From the NCBI GenBank assembly GCA_001600635.1, contig BCKL01000024.1, forward strand, positions 372,260 through 436,259: 64,000 nucleotides of DNA, given 5' to 3'. The notes under the pieces were generated by a model. It worked only from the letters and a program-made list of their open reading frames with translations, searched no databases and was not told where the DNA came from. The DNA comes from Leucosporidium creatinivorum (Eukaryota > Basidiomycota > Microbotryomycetes > Leucosporidiales > Leucosporidiaceae). Of the stretch, positions 30,409-43,843 are shown one piece after another. Made by a program: the position numbers and the translations under genes. The stretch's first letter is position 1; each line of letters starts with the position of its first letter.

Positions 30409-31568
30409 ATGCAGACCATCAACGACTTACACCTGAGGTACTCTACCGCATCTTGGAGCTTGGTGCCGACATCAAACCCGAACCCTCTCGCCGATTCGGC
30501 AATCATAGTGCTCCGCCTCTTCGACTACGCTACGCTGCACTCGTGGCCCCAGGCTGGACAGCACCTTCGAAGTCACTGCTCCTATCGACGACTGAGCTGG
30601 ACACCCAGCGACTGAACAACGTCGACCCTTCCACGGCGCCATACTTTGGGCGAACAATTCGACAGCTCAGGATCGCGGGGAACGACAGCAGCATATGGTC
30701 TCAACTCCACCTTCGACCTCGAGTAATCTACATGGCTGACACTATGGTCACTGAGGCGCCGTTGGCAAGCCTTTTGACGCCCTCGCTGCTACAGGGTGAG
30801 CTGTCTCGGCGGCTCGGCGATGATGGAAGCTGACGCCTGCGAAACTCAAAGAGGTGCAACGTATCAGCCTTACCGCATATGTAGCAGGGGAGCTCTCTCT
30901 ACCCTTCAACACACAACTCACGCTGAAGACCCTCGAAGTCTCCCTCATGTACGATTCCGACCCGACCTTCTTCGCCTCCCTCATCGCCGCCGCTCCCGAC
31001 CTCTGCCATCTCGTACTCGAGTTCTCACAACGAGACCACTTCCCGCATCTCTTCATTCGAGCTCTCCTCGACCTCGCTCCTCGACTGCAACTCCTTACAG
31101 CTCGCTGGGGAGACTACGCCGCATCGACCGCTTCCCCTTTTCTTTGCCAACTCGTCGCCAACGCCTCCACCCTAAAGACCCTCGCGCTCAGCCCAATCAG
31201 CATTGATGTACTACACCCAATCCTCAGCAGTCTCATCTCATCCCTCGACGTCCTCGACATCTGCGTCGCCCATCTCCCCTCGGCGCTCGACTCGAACTGC
31301 CATGTCAAGGCCGCTCCCCTCCTCTCTCTCCTCAACCTACCCGCTCTGAGGGAGCTCAAGAGGTGGAGGCTGTACGGAGAAGAGGCAAGGATCTCTTTCA
31401 ACAGCTTCGAGGACATGAAGGAGTGGAAGAACGCTTGCGAAGCGAGGGGAATCGAGGCGCGAGACAATCGGAGGTACTTCACGGGTGAGTTGTCCTCACT
31501 TTGAGTCACTTTGAGGTGGATTTCGAGGTCACGGGTGCTGATCGGGTTGCCTTCACCTCATAGACTGA
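30409..31568 (+). pseudogene. F-box protein G2, frameshifted in the F-box
   Basis: F-box paralogue with exons 30409-30795, 30852-31484 and 31564-31568. The ATG gives MQTINDL, but the continuation PEVLYRILELGADIKPEPS lies in another frame. One base appears to be missing near 30428, and exon 1 is 387 bases where paralogues have a length of 3n+1. Exons 2 and 3 are open and show FNTQLTLKTLEVSLMY, DLCHLVLEFSQRDH, LRELKRWRLYGEE and CEARGIEARDNRRYFTD. Since everything after the lesion is preserved, the lesion is recent or a base-call error. Its upstream sequence is unrelated to the A/B modules. Confidence 0.7.
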
Positions 31569-32413
31569 ACCGCTGTACGACTGAATACCTACAATAGGTG
31601 AGTTGCAACACCCGACCAAAACTCGGCGCTCGGCGCTGATGCTTCTCCCATCAGAGCTGTACCTCTTCATCTCGGATTACTCAGGTCTTCCCTCAGTGTT
31701 ATGGCGTATGTACACGTAGTCTACCAGCTATCGAAGAGGGAGCCTAGGTCCGATATCGCTGCTCGGCGAAGTCAATCTCGGCGAAAGGAGAGCGTGTCGA
31801 GAGTGTTCCTCTGAGCCGCAGCAAGTCGAAGGCTCAAAGTTAACAGGCAGCTACATGGCTCAGCTCCCTCACGAGTCCACCGACACCCCCTCTCCCAGCT
31901 CCCGATCCCCTCCCTCGCCCTCCTCCCTTGCTTTTTTGCTTCACTCGTCTCAATTCGTCTCCTCATTCCCGCCCGCTGCCCGACTGGAAAGCTACAGGAG
32001 AAAGCTCTACTCGACTCTTACACGCCCGCTCGACCGCTGCACCTCATCACGAGCTCGAGAGGACGCTTTGCTGGAAGCTGCTGAGACCTGGACGCGCGTC
32101 TGGCGGATTGAGGGTGAGTTTAGGATGGCTGGGCTGTGACAGTAGGGTTCAGGATGTAGGAGGAGCTGCTGCTACTGTTGGGACTGGGACTGGGATTGCG
32201 GAGCCGCAGCCGGGGAGGAAGAGCGCCCGCGCTGAGCGATGCTGCTCAGTCTTTGGGACTGCCAGAGAGAGGGAACAGCTGGGTCGTGGAAGAGGGCAGC
32301 AGTGCTCATCTACTTATGAAACTGCAAGGCTAACCCTCGACCTTCTCTCCCGCAGACCTCTTACCTTTCCCCTCCTTGGCCGACGCTCTCACCCACTCGC
32401 TCGCTCGCTCAAC

Positions 32414-33317
32414 ATGGCAGTCATCCAGGATCTACCGCCCGAGCTGCTCAGAAGGATCCTCGAGCTTCTCTGCGAGGGATACCGCTCCAGCGTCGACCTC
32501 CGCAATACCTCGCTCGTCGCCCCAGCATGGAGGTCTCCCTCCCAAGACCTCATGTTCTACAATGCGGATACCACCCTCACCCGTGAGCTGACGTCCGACT
32601 CGGTGCAGGCCTCAAGTCGCTCGAGATCTTCGGACCTTGCAGTGGACTGCACAGTCTCCCTCCCGACACCACGCTCGAGCTCAAGAACCTTCGTCTCAAC
32701 GCCGAGTTCCCGCCCCCCCCTGATCTCCTCTCCTCCCTTTTCGAGGCAGCGCCTGCCTTAACTCGCCTCGACATCACTCTCACCACGTGCACCCCGAGTT
32801 TCACAGCGGAGTACGATCCACCTTTGACCTCTTTGGCGCCCCAATTGCACCACTTGAAGATCGTTCGCCTCACCGCTCGAGGTGGGCCTTGGATCGGCAA
32901 CGAGTGCTTCGACGTCGCCGGCTTCCTCACGGCGTGCACCTCTCTCAAGACGCTGGAACTCCAATGGATGCGTACGCACATCATCTTGGAGCTCCTCGAA
33001 CACTTGAATGCCCGCCTCGATGTTCTGGCGACCCAGGTACTTTTCGAAGACGACTTCCGTGCTGCCGAGCTCATAGCGGCGCTCGAGCTCCCTGCGTTGG
33101 GAACCCTGAAGCGCTGGCGAGTGTGGAAGAGCAATGTCAACTCTTCTACCCTGGCACCTGCGGAGGGTGACCAGTGGGCCGAGGCTTGCCGAGCTTGAGG
33201 AATTGAGCCTCGCGACGACCGCCGCTTCTTCACCGGTGAGCTTTCTGAGCTTCTCCCTGAGCCCACTTAGACCATCGCTGACGTCTTCTCTCTCACACAG
33301 ACTACACCGCCGAGTAG
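32414..33317 (+). pseudogene. F-box protein A4, internally deleted and with stop codon
   Basis: A-type F-box copy. It starts MAVIQDLPPELLRRILELLC and continues ... NTSLVAPAWRSPSQDLM. The first exon is only 169 bases (361-382 in paralogues), and the apparent intron (32583-32608, GTGAGC...cag) is 26 bases, too short to be spliced efficiently. About 200 bases of exon 1 therefore look deleted. Exon 2 from 32609 is open and carries GLKSLEIFGPCSG, ALTRLDITLTTC and TSLKTLELQWMRTH. Then TGA at 33196-33198 replaces the CGA Arg codon of CRARGIEPRDDRRFFTD. The last exon 33301-33317 (ending DYTAE) is preserved. Confidence 0.75.
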
Positions 33318-34214
33318 TTGGAACGACGAGTCGAGAGGTGAGCTCCATCGCAGCCTTCGCCCTCTTCGCCGAGCCTCGCTGACCTTCTCTCGCTTCGCAG
33401 GGAGGTAGTCGTGCTTGCTTCGAGACGAGGAAAGGAGATGCGCTGGATACGACGATTTTGATCAACCTGCATTGCTTTCCGTCAGCGCCGAATCCGAGCA
33501 AGTTCAGAGCGAGAGAAAGGAGCAAGCCTGCTCGGCGCATGCGAAGGGAGCTTTCGGAGTGCTGCAGACAGCTAGCACCGACTCGCAGAGAGAAAACAAG
33601 ACTATTAGTCGAGCTTGCCTCAGACGAGAGCCATGCATCGACCTACAACTCGACCCCACTCTGCGCGCAGTCCCCTCCCCTCAGCTGAGGGTCGAGAGCG
33701 AACTTCGAGCCAGCGCCTCTTTCCCTCCCGCTTCTCGCTCGACTTTGCTTCTCTCGCCCCTTCGACAGCTCTCGACTCGGACAGAGAGCTTTACTACACC
33801 TCGCCTACCCTCGACTGCTTCCCCTTTGCCTGCTCTTCAAGGAGGACTCGCTCAGCTCGACAGGTCGGAGCGGACGGACGCTGTGCTCTGAGACGAGGAA
33901 AGCTGGTTCGCTGCTGCCGCTGAGAGCACTAGATAGCTCAAGAGTGTGAGTGAGGCTGCTGAGTAGTGCGCGCTGTCTAGTAGCTGTAGGAGAGTAGCTG
34001 GCTGGCTGAGAAGCGGCGCCGAGGGAGAGCGAGGAGGGCCGAGCGTCTGTTGTGATGCGAGGCAGCTTGGCGGAGCAGGAAGCGGACGAGACGATAAAGT
34101 AGACTCACTGAAGCGATGCAGAACTCTAGCTGACCATTCCCTTGTCCGCCTACAGCCGAAGCTCTTCCCCCTCCTCTGCGCCTTCCCGTCGCTCGCTCGC
34201 TTCCCCTCCTCGCC

Positions 34215-35402
34215 ATGGCCGTCATCCAAGACCTCCCTCCCGAGCTTCTGTATCGGATTCTCGAGCTCTTGGGATCACCCTGCGCCTGCATTTTTACGCC
34301 CGAGACGCTCCTCGCGCCTTCCCTCGTCGCTCGGGCGTGGACTGGATGGGCTCAGTGTTTGATGCTTATGTGCACTGAGCTCGGTGCTCCAGTGCAGGAC
34401 AATCAGCTGTTGGATCGTCTGCAGGGGAGCGAGACTAGACCTCTGATACAGGCAGTGGATTGGCGTCTTCGTCAGGCGGACGACATCGAGGCGTTCGGCC
34501 GAGTGTGCCAGCAGGTGGGAGGGATCGAGTGTCTCGGGGTCCACGGCCCGTACACTGCGGCAGAATCATGGCTGGGAATAGACGTGCTGTACCCGGTGCT
34601 CGTCAGTGAGTTCACCCCCAGTCATCCCGGCACTGGCGGACTCTGACTTTTTATCGCTCCTCGGCGCTCAGCGCTCAACGTCAAGCAGCTTGACCTCTTC
34701 ACCAGGATCAACGGCTCCCTTTCCTACCCGTTGACCCAGTCCCTTCCCCTCGAACGCCTCAAGCTATATGCCGCCTACCTGCCTCCCTCCTCGATCTTCC
34801 GACCCCTTCTTCTTGGCGCCCACAACCTCACTCGTCTCACCTTAGACTACACCCACGGCAACCAACTAGCGATAGGGCAAGATGATCGAGATGTGTGGCT
34901 TGAGCTCGCTCCCCGCCTTCACCATCTCTACCTTGCCTTCCCGCCCGAGCCCCGAAGCCTGGCGACCATCTCAGCGGGCGGCGACAATCGCTTCCTCGAC
35001 GCCTTCCTTCCCGCGTGCACCTCACTATCCTCGTTCCAGATGGACTCCTATCATTTCGAGGCCCTCTACCCCGGTCTCCACCTCCTCACCGTCCAGCTGC
35101 AAGTGCTCACAACGAGTTTCGGCCTCGATCCAAACCACGAGCGCATCCCTCGGCGCCGAATTTGGAAGCACTTCCTCCTTCCTGCTTTATCAGGGCTCAA
35201 GCGCTGGAGGACGGAGATGTACCCGCATGAACAGGGTCGTGAGCAGGAGCAGAAGGACTTTATGGAGGCGTGGACGGAGCTTTGCAAGGAGGCAGGTGTG
35301 GAGGCTCGCGGCGACGAGCGCTACTTCACTGGTGAGCTTCTCCTGCATTCTTCCAGCTCCTCCCGAGACTCAGCTGACTTCTCCTCACTCTCCGCAGACT
35401 AA
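34215..35402 (+). CDS. F-box protein B4, intact
   Basis: B-type F-box protein of 351 residues from exons 34215-34605, 34672-35331 and 35398-35402. The F-box is MAVIQDLPPELLYRILELLG, then PSLVARAWTGWAQCL. Leucine-rich units include VKQLDLFTRINGS, LERLKLYAAYLPPS, HNLTRLTLDYTHG, PRLHHLYLAFPPE and CTSLSSFQMDSYHF. The end is GLKRWRTEMYP then CKEAGVEARGDERYFTD, where the final two-base-plus-stop exon (AC TAA) completes the Asp codon. It is the only B-type copy without a lesion and so is the best candidate for the functional B gene. It follows A4 in the same orientation after the conserved spacer. Confidence 0.87.
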
Positions 35403-35506
35403 GCTACATCGGCGGCAAATGGTGAGCTTTCATTCGACTTCGGCGATCTCGGCGCTCGTTTCGCAGGCTGACTTCCACTCTTCGCTCGCAGGGGACGGAG
35501 TAGGGT

Positions 35507-35958
35507 GACGCTTGTTCAATAGGAGGATAGTTGAAGATCTCGTTAGTGCACTATACAGCTTCTTGTGTGATCCTCGGCGCTCGAGAGAGCGAGAGCGGCC
35601 AGCGCGAGGGATCGCCGAGACTGCGAATAGAGGTGAGGCGAGGCGAGGTGACTTGACCTTTGGTACAGGATCCCAATACGAGCTGTTAAATGCTCTCTGG
35701 GCTTAGACGAGGTCTCTAACAGCCAGCTACGCCGGGATGGAAGGGCAAAGCCCAGGCAGGGCCATCTCCGCGCAGAGACAGGCTGCTGCAGCACAGCAGA
35801 GCAGCAGAAGCAAACGCCTACGATTCTAGCTCTGCTGCTGAGCAGCAAGCGAAAGTTGAACCCCTTACCCTCGACCCTCAACTCGAGCCTCTCGCTGTCG
35901 CTGTTTCCGCTCCTTCCTCACGCTCGCTTCACCTCGTCTCTCAACTCAAAACTACAGG
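35507..35958. other. Intergenic, no gene seen
   Basis: Spacer between module 4 and the TMEM256-like gene; contains the promoter of the latter. Confidence 0.5.
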
Positions 35959-36683
35959 ATGCCACTCTTCCCCGCGACCTCCGCTCTCGCATGGAAGGCG
36001 GGCGCTTTACTCTGCGAGCTCCGCTCTCCCTCTTCCCTCCCCCGCGCGCTTGCTGACGGGGCGTAATGAAAATAGCGGGATCAGGAATCATGGCCGGTGC
36101 TTTTGGTGCTCATGCCCTAGCGCCTAGGCTAGGGGAGAAGACTGCTACCTGGGTGAGAGGACAACGCGCTCCCGCCCCTCTCTCGCTGACTGGTGGAGTG
36201 CTGACATGCTGCTGGGACCACAGGGAATGGCCTCCCAATACGCCTTCAGCAACGGCGGTGCGTCTCCTGCTCTCTCCTTCTCCCCCTCCCCCTCCTGCTT
36301 TCCCCCGCGAGCGAGCGCTGACCGAGTTCTTGAACAGTCGCCCTCCTCGCCATCTCCCAACACCCAGTTTACTGCAAACGCTGGTCCGCTCCCTTGATCA
36401 TCGCTGGCACTACTCTCTTCAGTGGGTCAATCTTCGCGCTGCTGCTGTTCAAGGAGAGGTGAGTCGTCGGCGCTCGGAGAGGGTTCGGCGATGAGGTGAG
36501 CGAGCTGACGCCTCGAGTAGGATGGGAGGATTGGCCAAGATTGTGGGGCCTACGACGCCCGTGGGTGGGCTGTTGATGATTTCGGGGTACCTCAGTCTGG
36601 TGAGTCTGAGGAGGGGAGACGAGCGAGGGGGAGGAAAGAGGAGAGCCGAGAGCTGACTACTGTCGATGTTGCAGCTTCTCTGA
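35959..36683 (+). CDS. TMEM256/DUF423 family membrane protein
   Basis: Small integral membrane protein of the conserved YgdD/TMEM256 (DUF423) family; biochemical role unknown. Exons 1-3 are 35959-36013, 36076-36152 and 36224-36257; two more exon pairs end with LL and a TGA at 36683. The N-terminus reads MPLFPATSALAWKAGALL, spliced to SGSGIMAGAFGAHALAPRL, the family signature GAFGAH. Further segments are GMASQYAFSNGVALLAISQH, APLIIAGTTLFSGSIFALLL and KIVGPTTPVGGLLMISGYLS, giving several membrane helices. The first intron has a GC donor (GCGAGC ... aatag), which is required to restore the family sequence. An internal ATG at 36066 would make a shorter protein but would lose the first helix. Confidence 0.82.
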
Positions 36684-37249
36684 GCGAGAGCAGAGGAATT
36701 GTAGTAGATGTAAGATTTGCTGGAAGGAAGGAGGATACACCGCTCTCTGTTCGGATGGGGAGAAGACGCGAGCTCGGCGAGGAGAGATCAGCGGCTAGTC
36801 TTGCTGCTCTTTCGCCCGGCTGAACGAGCTAGCGTTTACCGAGGAGTCAAAGAACCACGAGACTGCCTCTACATGGCCTTGTTGGCTCGCCGCCGCTACG
36901 CAGCGTTAGCTGGCCACCGCTGAGCTTCATTTCGGCGCTCTCCTGCAACCGGCGACAGTTGTCGCTGGACCGGTATGCGAGCTCGGAAGAGGGGACACCG
37001 AGCTGATAGATGATGTGCGTCAGCCGGTAACACACTGTCATGTCCTTTTGAGGCAAGGGGAGAGATCTCGGCGAAAGAGAAAAGCCTCGCCGCGCGCTGG
37101 CTCAACGCTGCTCGGTCGACCACCGAAGGCTCGCAGAAGTACAGGCAAATGCTCAACCGCCTCTCTCGTTCTGAACGACCTCGCTACAGCTTTTCCTCGC
37201 CCGCTGGAATCGCTATCCAAACACCTCGGGTTACACCCTCAATCGCGCT
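36684..37249. other. Intergenic, no gene seen
   Basis: Convergent spacer between the TMEM256-like and NOP6-like genes; only short frames without similarity. Confidence 0.5.
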
Positions 37250-38430
37250 CTAACCAAGCTTGATACTATTAGCTCCCGAGCTAGCAGCCGCCGCCTTGGC
37301 CGCGGCCTTCCTACTCCTCTCCTTCTCGACTCCATCAGGGCCCGTCTTGGGGATCCTACGATCTCGGACCTTCTTGACCTGCCCGTCGGGGAGGAGGATC
37401 TCCTTCTTCTGCGTCTTGGGCTTGTCCTCTCCTCCCGCCTCTGCTGCTCCCTCTCCCACTGCGGCGGCGGCCTTCTTGTCCTCCGCCTCGCTCTTCCTTC
37501 CGATACCCCACAACGCCGACTTGTCCTGCAAGTCCGCCGGCTTGCCCTCCTTGACCCTCTTATTCCTCGCGACCGTCTCCCTCTCCTCGCCCATACTCTT
37601 CCTCTTGGCCGCAATCTTTGCCTTCCTTTGCTCGCTATTGCCCCCTCCACCAGCGGTGAGCTCGACATTGATCTTGCGACCGCCGAGCTCGGATTCGTGC
37701 AGGCGGAGAGCGGCTTGGAGGGCGTTGGGGGAGGCGAATTGGATGAAGGCGCAACCTTTGGATTGGTTGGAGGGGGTGGCCGAGTGGTGCGATTGTTTGG
37801 GGGTGAGGAGGCGGACGATGGGGGGTTCGCCTGTGAAGGAGCGAGCGCCGAGATGGGTCAGAGAGAGAGAGGGGAGAGGGAGAGGCAGAAAGGGAGACGG
37901 ACCGCAGGGAGTGAAGTGCTCTTTGATTTGCTCCATGGTGACCTTGAAAGGGAGGTTGCCTGTACATCAGAAGGAGCGAGCGCGAAAGGTCGGAGATGCA
38001 GCAAAAAAGGACGCGAAGTGAGAGATGAGAGTCAGCTAAGCTCGGCGCAAGCTGTAGGGCAGTACAGGGAATCACCGATGAAGAGTACGAGCTTGGGCTT
38101 CCCCTCTGCATCCTCTCCTGGCGACACCTTAGGCTTGTTCATGCCACCGCGCTGGCGCTTCTTCTTCTTGGGCGCTTCCTCTGCTGCTGCAGCTTCTCCT
38201 GTAGTCGATTCCTCTTTGGTAGGCTCCTCGGTAGTAGAATCATCACGCTTGCGCTTCTTGTCCTTCTTGTCAGCTTTGGGCGTGCGATCCTCCTCTGCTT
38301 GGTCGAGATCCTCTTGCTCGGGCACTTCATCCTGTGCGTCCTCTTGTTGCTTCTTCTTGCCTTTACCAGCGCGGAAGGCGAGGGCCTTCTTCTCCTTCTT
38401 ACTGAGCTTGCGAGCGTCTACTTCAGTCAT
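37250..38430 (-). CDS. NOP6: NOP6-like nucleolar RNA-binding protein
   Basis: Small RRM protein acting in early 40S ribosome biogenesis in the nucleolus, by similarity to yeast Nop6. Exons 38430-38076, 37959-37903 and 37830-37250 give 330 residues. Residues 1-110 are Lys/Glu-rich, with KLSKKEKKALAFRAGKGKKK. One RRM follows: RNP2 VLFIGNLPFKVTMEQIKEHF is made by joining exons 1 and 2, RNP1-like GCAFIQFASPNALQAAL lies in exon 3, and it finishes with the Nop6 hallmark GGRKINVELTAGGGGNSEQR. The C-terminal 150 residues are basic and repeat Lys/Ala. The donor of intron 1 is GTGATT and of intron 2 GTCCGT. It is divergent from the ESS2-like gene 106 bases away. Confidence 0.87.
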
Positions 38431-38536
38431 TTCTTGCTGTAGTCGAGTTGGAGGTGAGACGGTTTGGGTAGAGGACAAGGATTCAGACGGTCAAGTCCAA
38501 GGTCTCCCTCCCGCCAAATCGCTCGACAAGGGCAAG
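38431..38536. promoter_or_regulatory. Compact divergent promoter NOP6/ESS2
   Basis: Only 106 bases separate the two predicted start codons. Both genes act in RNA processing (rRNA and pre-mRNA), so joint transcription is plausible but not shown. Confidence 0.55.
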
Positions 38537-40939
38537 ATGAGCCGAGATTACTATTCCCACTCTGCTCAATCTGTAGCATCTACTTCTGCCACCCCTTACG
38601 ACTCACCCGCTGGCACCTCCGAATGGGGTACAACTCGCCCCTCCACCTCATCCAAGCGCCACACCTCGTCTCAAGCTCTCATCCCCGCCAGCAAGCCTCA
38701 ACTCTCCTTGTTGAAGCAGGAGATCCTCTCTGTGCGCTCTCACATTTTGCTCTCTCGCTCACAGCTAACTCGGACGCACTACAGGAGGAGGAATACGTCC
38801 AGCATTTGAGCGACATCATCAAGCGGGACTTCTTCCCTGCGTTACGGACACTCGAGGGACAGCATGAGATTTTGAATGCGTATGCAAGTGAGGACCCGAC
38901 GAGGATTGAGGAGAGTGTGAGGAGGATGAGGGAGATTTGTACCCCGACGCCAAAGAGACGGCACCGAGGTGAGTTATCGCCCGCTCTTCTCTCGCCGAAC
39001 TCGAGCTGACGGGTGTACTGCGATAGCAACCACACCAGGCCGAACACCCTACGCTGACTCCCCCTCTGCCACACCGACCTACTTCGACGCCACGCCCGAC
39101 TCTCGCTCCACTCCCCGTCCATCTTCGTCCTCGTCCCTCTCTGCTCCCCCTCGTATCGACCCCTCAATCTCCCTCGACGCCTTCCAATCCCTCTACACCT
39201 CGGAGGACAATTCCTCCTTCGCCGTCCTCCTCGCACGAGACAACGCCCTCCGTCGACAAAAGTATAGCTGGGCATGGGACGCCGAGAAGCGTGCAAAGAC
39301 GAAAGCGATCAAGGGGAGGGAACAGAGGGAGAGGTTGGTGGATGTTACGCAGAGGATGGTGGAAGCGAGTGGGGATGGGAGCGTGAGGATGTTGGAAGGC
39401 ACGGCGGGACGGCCGAGCGAGATGAGGTTGATTGTGGAGGGGAGGGTGGCGGAGGGGTTGAGGGTCGAGGAGGGGGAGAGGTTGATGATCGAGGGGAAAA
39501 GTAGCGGAGAGGGCGCGAGGCTGATGCTTACTGCTCCCGGGGCGCCGGAGAGGTTGAGCGAGGAGGAGATGAGGACGAGGAAGGAGAAGGGGGTGATGAG
39601 TCGAGGGGTTGGATGGATGGGCGAGAAGGCGAAGGAGAAGGGGAAGGGAAGGGCCATTGGAGAGCAGTTCACGGACTGGGAGAGAGCGACTGCTGAGGAG
39701 GAGGAGGATAATCGGGCGCCGAGGAGGGATGGGATGCAGGTGCCGGTTGATAGTTGGGGGTTCACGGTGCGTTGCTTGCTCTTGCTCGCTGTCTCCGCTT
39801 TTCATTGACTTCCCTCTTCATCGACTCGACCGACGACAGAACCGCAACTCCTTCATGTTCCCCCCCGACGCCGATGTGGACCCCACCAACCCCTCCCTCA
39901 CACCCTCTCTCAACCCGCTCGACCCAGCATACCCCTCCTCCATCGCTCTCAAGATCAAAGCCTCGGCGACGGCTAAGGATGGGCCGATGCTCCCTCCCAG
40001 CGAACCGAAGGGAGTGAGGTATCATGCGACGAGGTTGGAGAAGTTGGAGAAGGGGCAGAGCTTTGAGAGCTTGAGTGGGGGCAGTGTTAGTGGGAGGAGT
40101 GGGACCGGGACGAGTCCGAGTAGGAGTAGGATTGGTGCAGCGATTAGTGGGACGCCTTGTGAGTCTTCTTGCTATGCTCGGCGAAGCAGCTCGGCGCTCG
40201 CGCTCGTTCCCCAGAGCTCCTTCTCGCCACCGAACCTTGCTGACCTTTTGCTGCCTCCCCCTTCCATCCACAAACAGACCACCAACCCCCCGCTGCTCTC
40301 ACCCCCCGCGTCTCGGGCTTCTCCTTCGTCGACGCTCTCCCCACTCCCTCCGCCGCCTCCCTCCCCGCCGCCTCGCTGCAAGAACTAATGACCTGGGGTA
40401 CGATCGAAGCTACTCCTGTCACTATTCGCTCGTCCGGCGGGTTGGAGGATTATAGTGGAGCGGCAGGACCGTTTAGGATTGAGGATACGAGTCGGAGGGA
40501 AAGGTTGGCGACGGAGATGGCGAGGAAGGCTAAGAGGGGATTGGCGGAGAGGGCTGAACGAGGGAGCGGGAAGAAGGGAGGATTGGCGGTGGGGGGGTTG
40601 AGAAGGAGCGTGTTGGAGTCTACTCGGGGAGGAGGAGAAGAAGGGACGCCGAGAACCCCAGGGACACCAGGCTCGCCGAGGGATCTCTCTCCCGCTGCTT
40701 CTGCTCTTCTCGGGCGGACGGGGCAGGGCAAAGCCCTTGCTGGGGGGTTGAGTAAAGAGAGGGGATGGAACGAGGAGGAGGAGAGGAGGAGGGTCGAGAG
40801 GGCTAGGCAGAGGGCGAGGGAGGTGGAGAGTCGGGAGAGGTTGAGGAGGGAGAGATGGACTGCTAGTCCGGCGCCGAGTTTGGGGTTTGATCCTGAGGAG
40901 GAGAGGTTGATGAGGGAGAAGGAGAGGAGGGAGGGCTGA
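38537..40939 (+). CDS. ESS2: ESS2/DGCR14-like splicing factor
   Basis: Nuclear protein of the Es2/DGCR14/Bis1 family, associated with the late spliceosome. The N-terminus is MSRDYYSHSAQSVASTS. Splicing near 38730-38786 joins the conserved EEEYVQHLSDIIKRDFFPAL, the family's central signature. Further exons carry SWAWDAEKRAKTKAIKGREQ, then RNSFMFPPDADVD, YHATRLEKLEK and, after an intron near 40158-40276, LQELMTWGTIEATPVTIRSS. These follow the known order of Es2 motifs. The C-terminal 160 residues are Arg/Glu-rich (ERGWNEEEERRRVERARQRA) and probably form a long helix. An inserted repetitive Met/Gly/Glu/Arg stretch around 39340-39600 is larger than in animals. The exact first splice junction is uncertain. 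Confidence 0.87.
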
Positions 40940-41256
40940 TATGTTACAGATTTGTTCGACGACTTGGCGGAGAAGCTTCTCGAGAGCCGAGAAAGGCCGA
41001 GTTGAGCTGATGGAGAGCAGGGCGAGCGAGAGAAAGTGCGTGCACAGAGTCAAAGTCGTATTCTGATCGATGTACCAGCAGCGCCCATTCGAACGAACAT
41101 ACACGAACTTCTGAAGGAGTTTCGACACCGTCTTCTTCCGAGAGCGATGCTCGCCCGCTCGATTCGACCCCGCGTCGTGGAGTCGCACTGAGTTGCCTTT
41201 CCCTCTTCTCCTTCATCTTTCACCCGGCACAGTCTCGGCCTTTTTCTCTGTTTAGA

Positions 41257-43424
<2,168 letters not shown>

Positions 43425-43843
43425 ATTCTCATATAGAAAGACAACAAAAGGGATCCGATTGCAGTAGTCAGCTTTGACGATGATGAGTTCGCTTGAAGTG
43501 CCATAGGCGGCTCTTTTATCATTCTGCGCACCGAGACGAGATGCCGAGAGACGAGGCGCAAGCTTTGAGAGTGTACGAGAAGAGCTCTCACTGCTCAAGC
43601 AGCTCCTCATGAGTGGGCAGGAATCTCGAAGGCGCGCCGAGCGACTGCAGTTGCTCGCTCCTCTCGGTGGCCGAATGGACGAGCGAAGCTATACAGTTCA
43701 TCAACGAGACCTCGAGCTGTTCCCACTTAGACGGTGTTTCTCCGACCCCCTCGCCTGCTAGCGAAGCGCGAAGGTCAGCTTGCGAAACGGACGCCGAGAC
43801 CACCGAACTCGAGCGAGAGCTCCCCCTTCGCCCCCGATGTAGC

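Larger units (their letters stand above)
31757..35506 (+). repeat. F-box module 4 (A4+B4)
   Basis: Complete two-gene duplication unit. It begins with the outer block near 31757 and carries the leader exon region (about 31975-32113), A4, the conserved spacer (about 33415-33910) and B4. The tail after the B4 stop also matches module 5. Compared with the inverted copy at 47.7-43.7 kb, the spacer is roughly 90 percent identical by eye. Confidence 0.75.
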
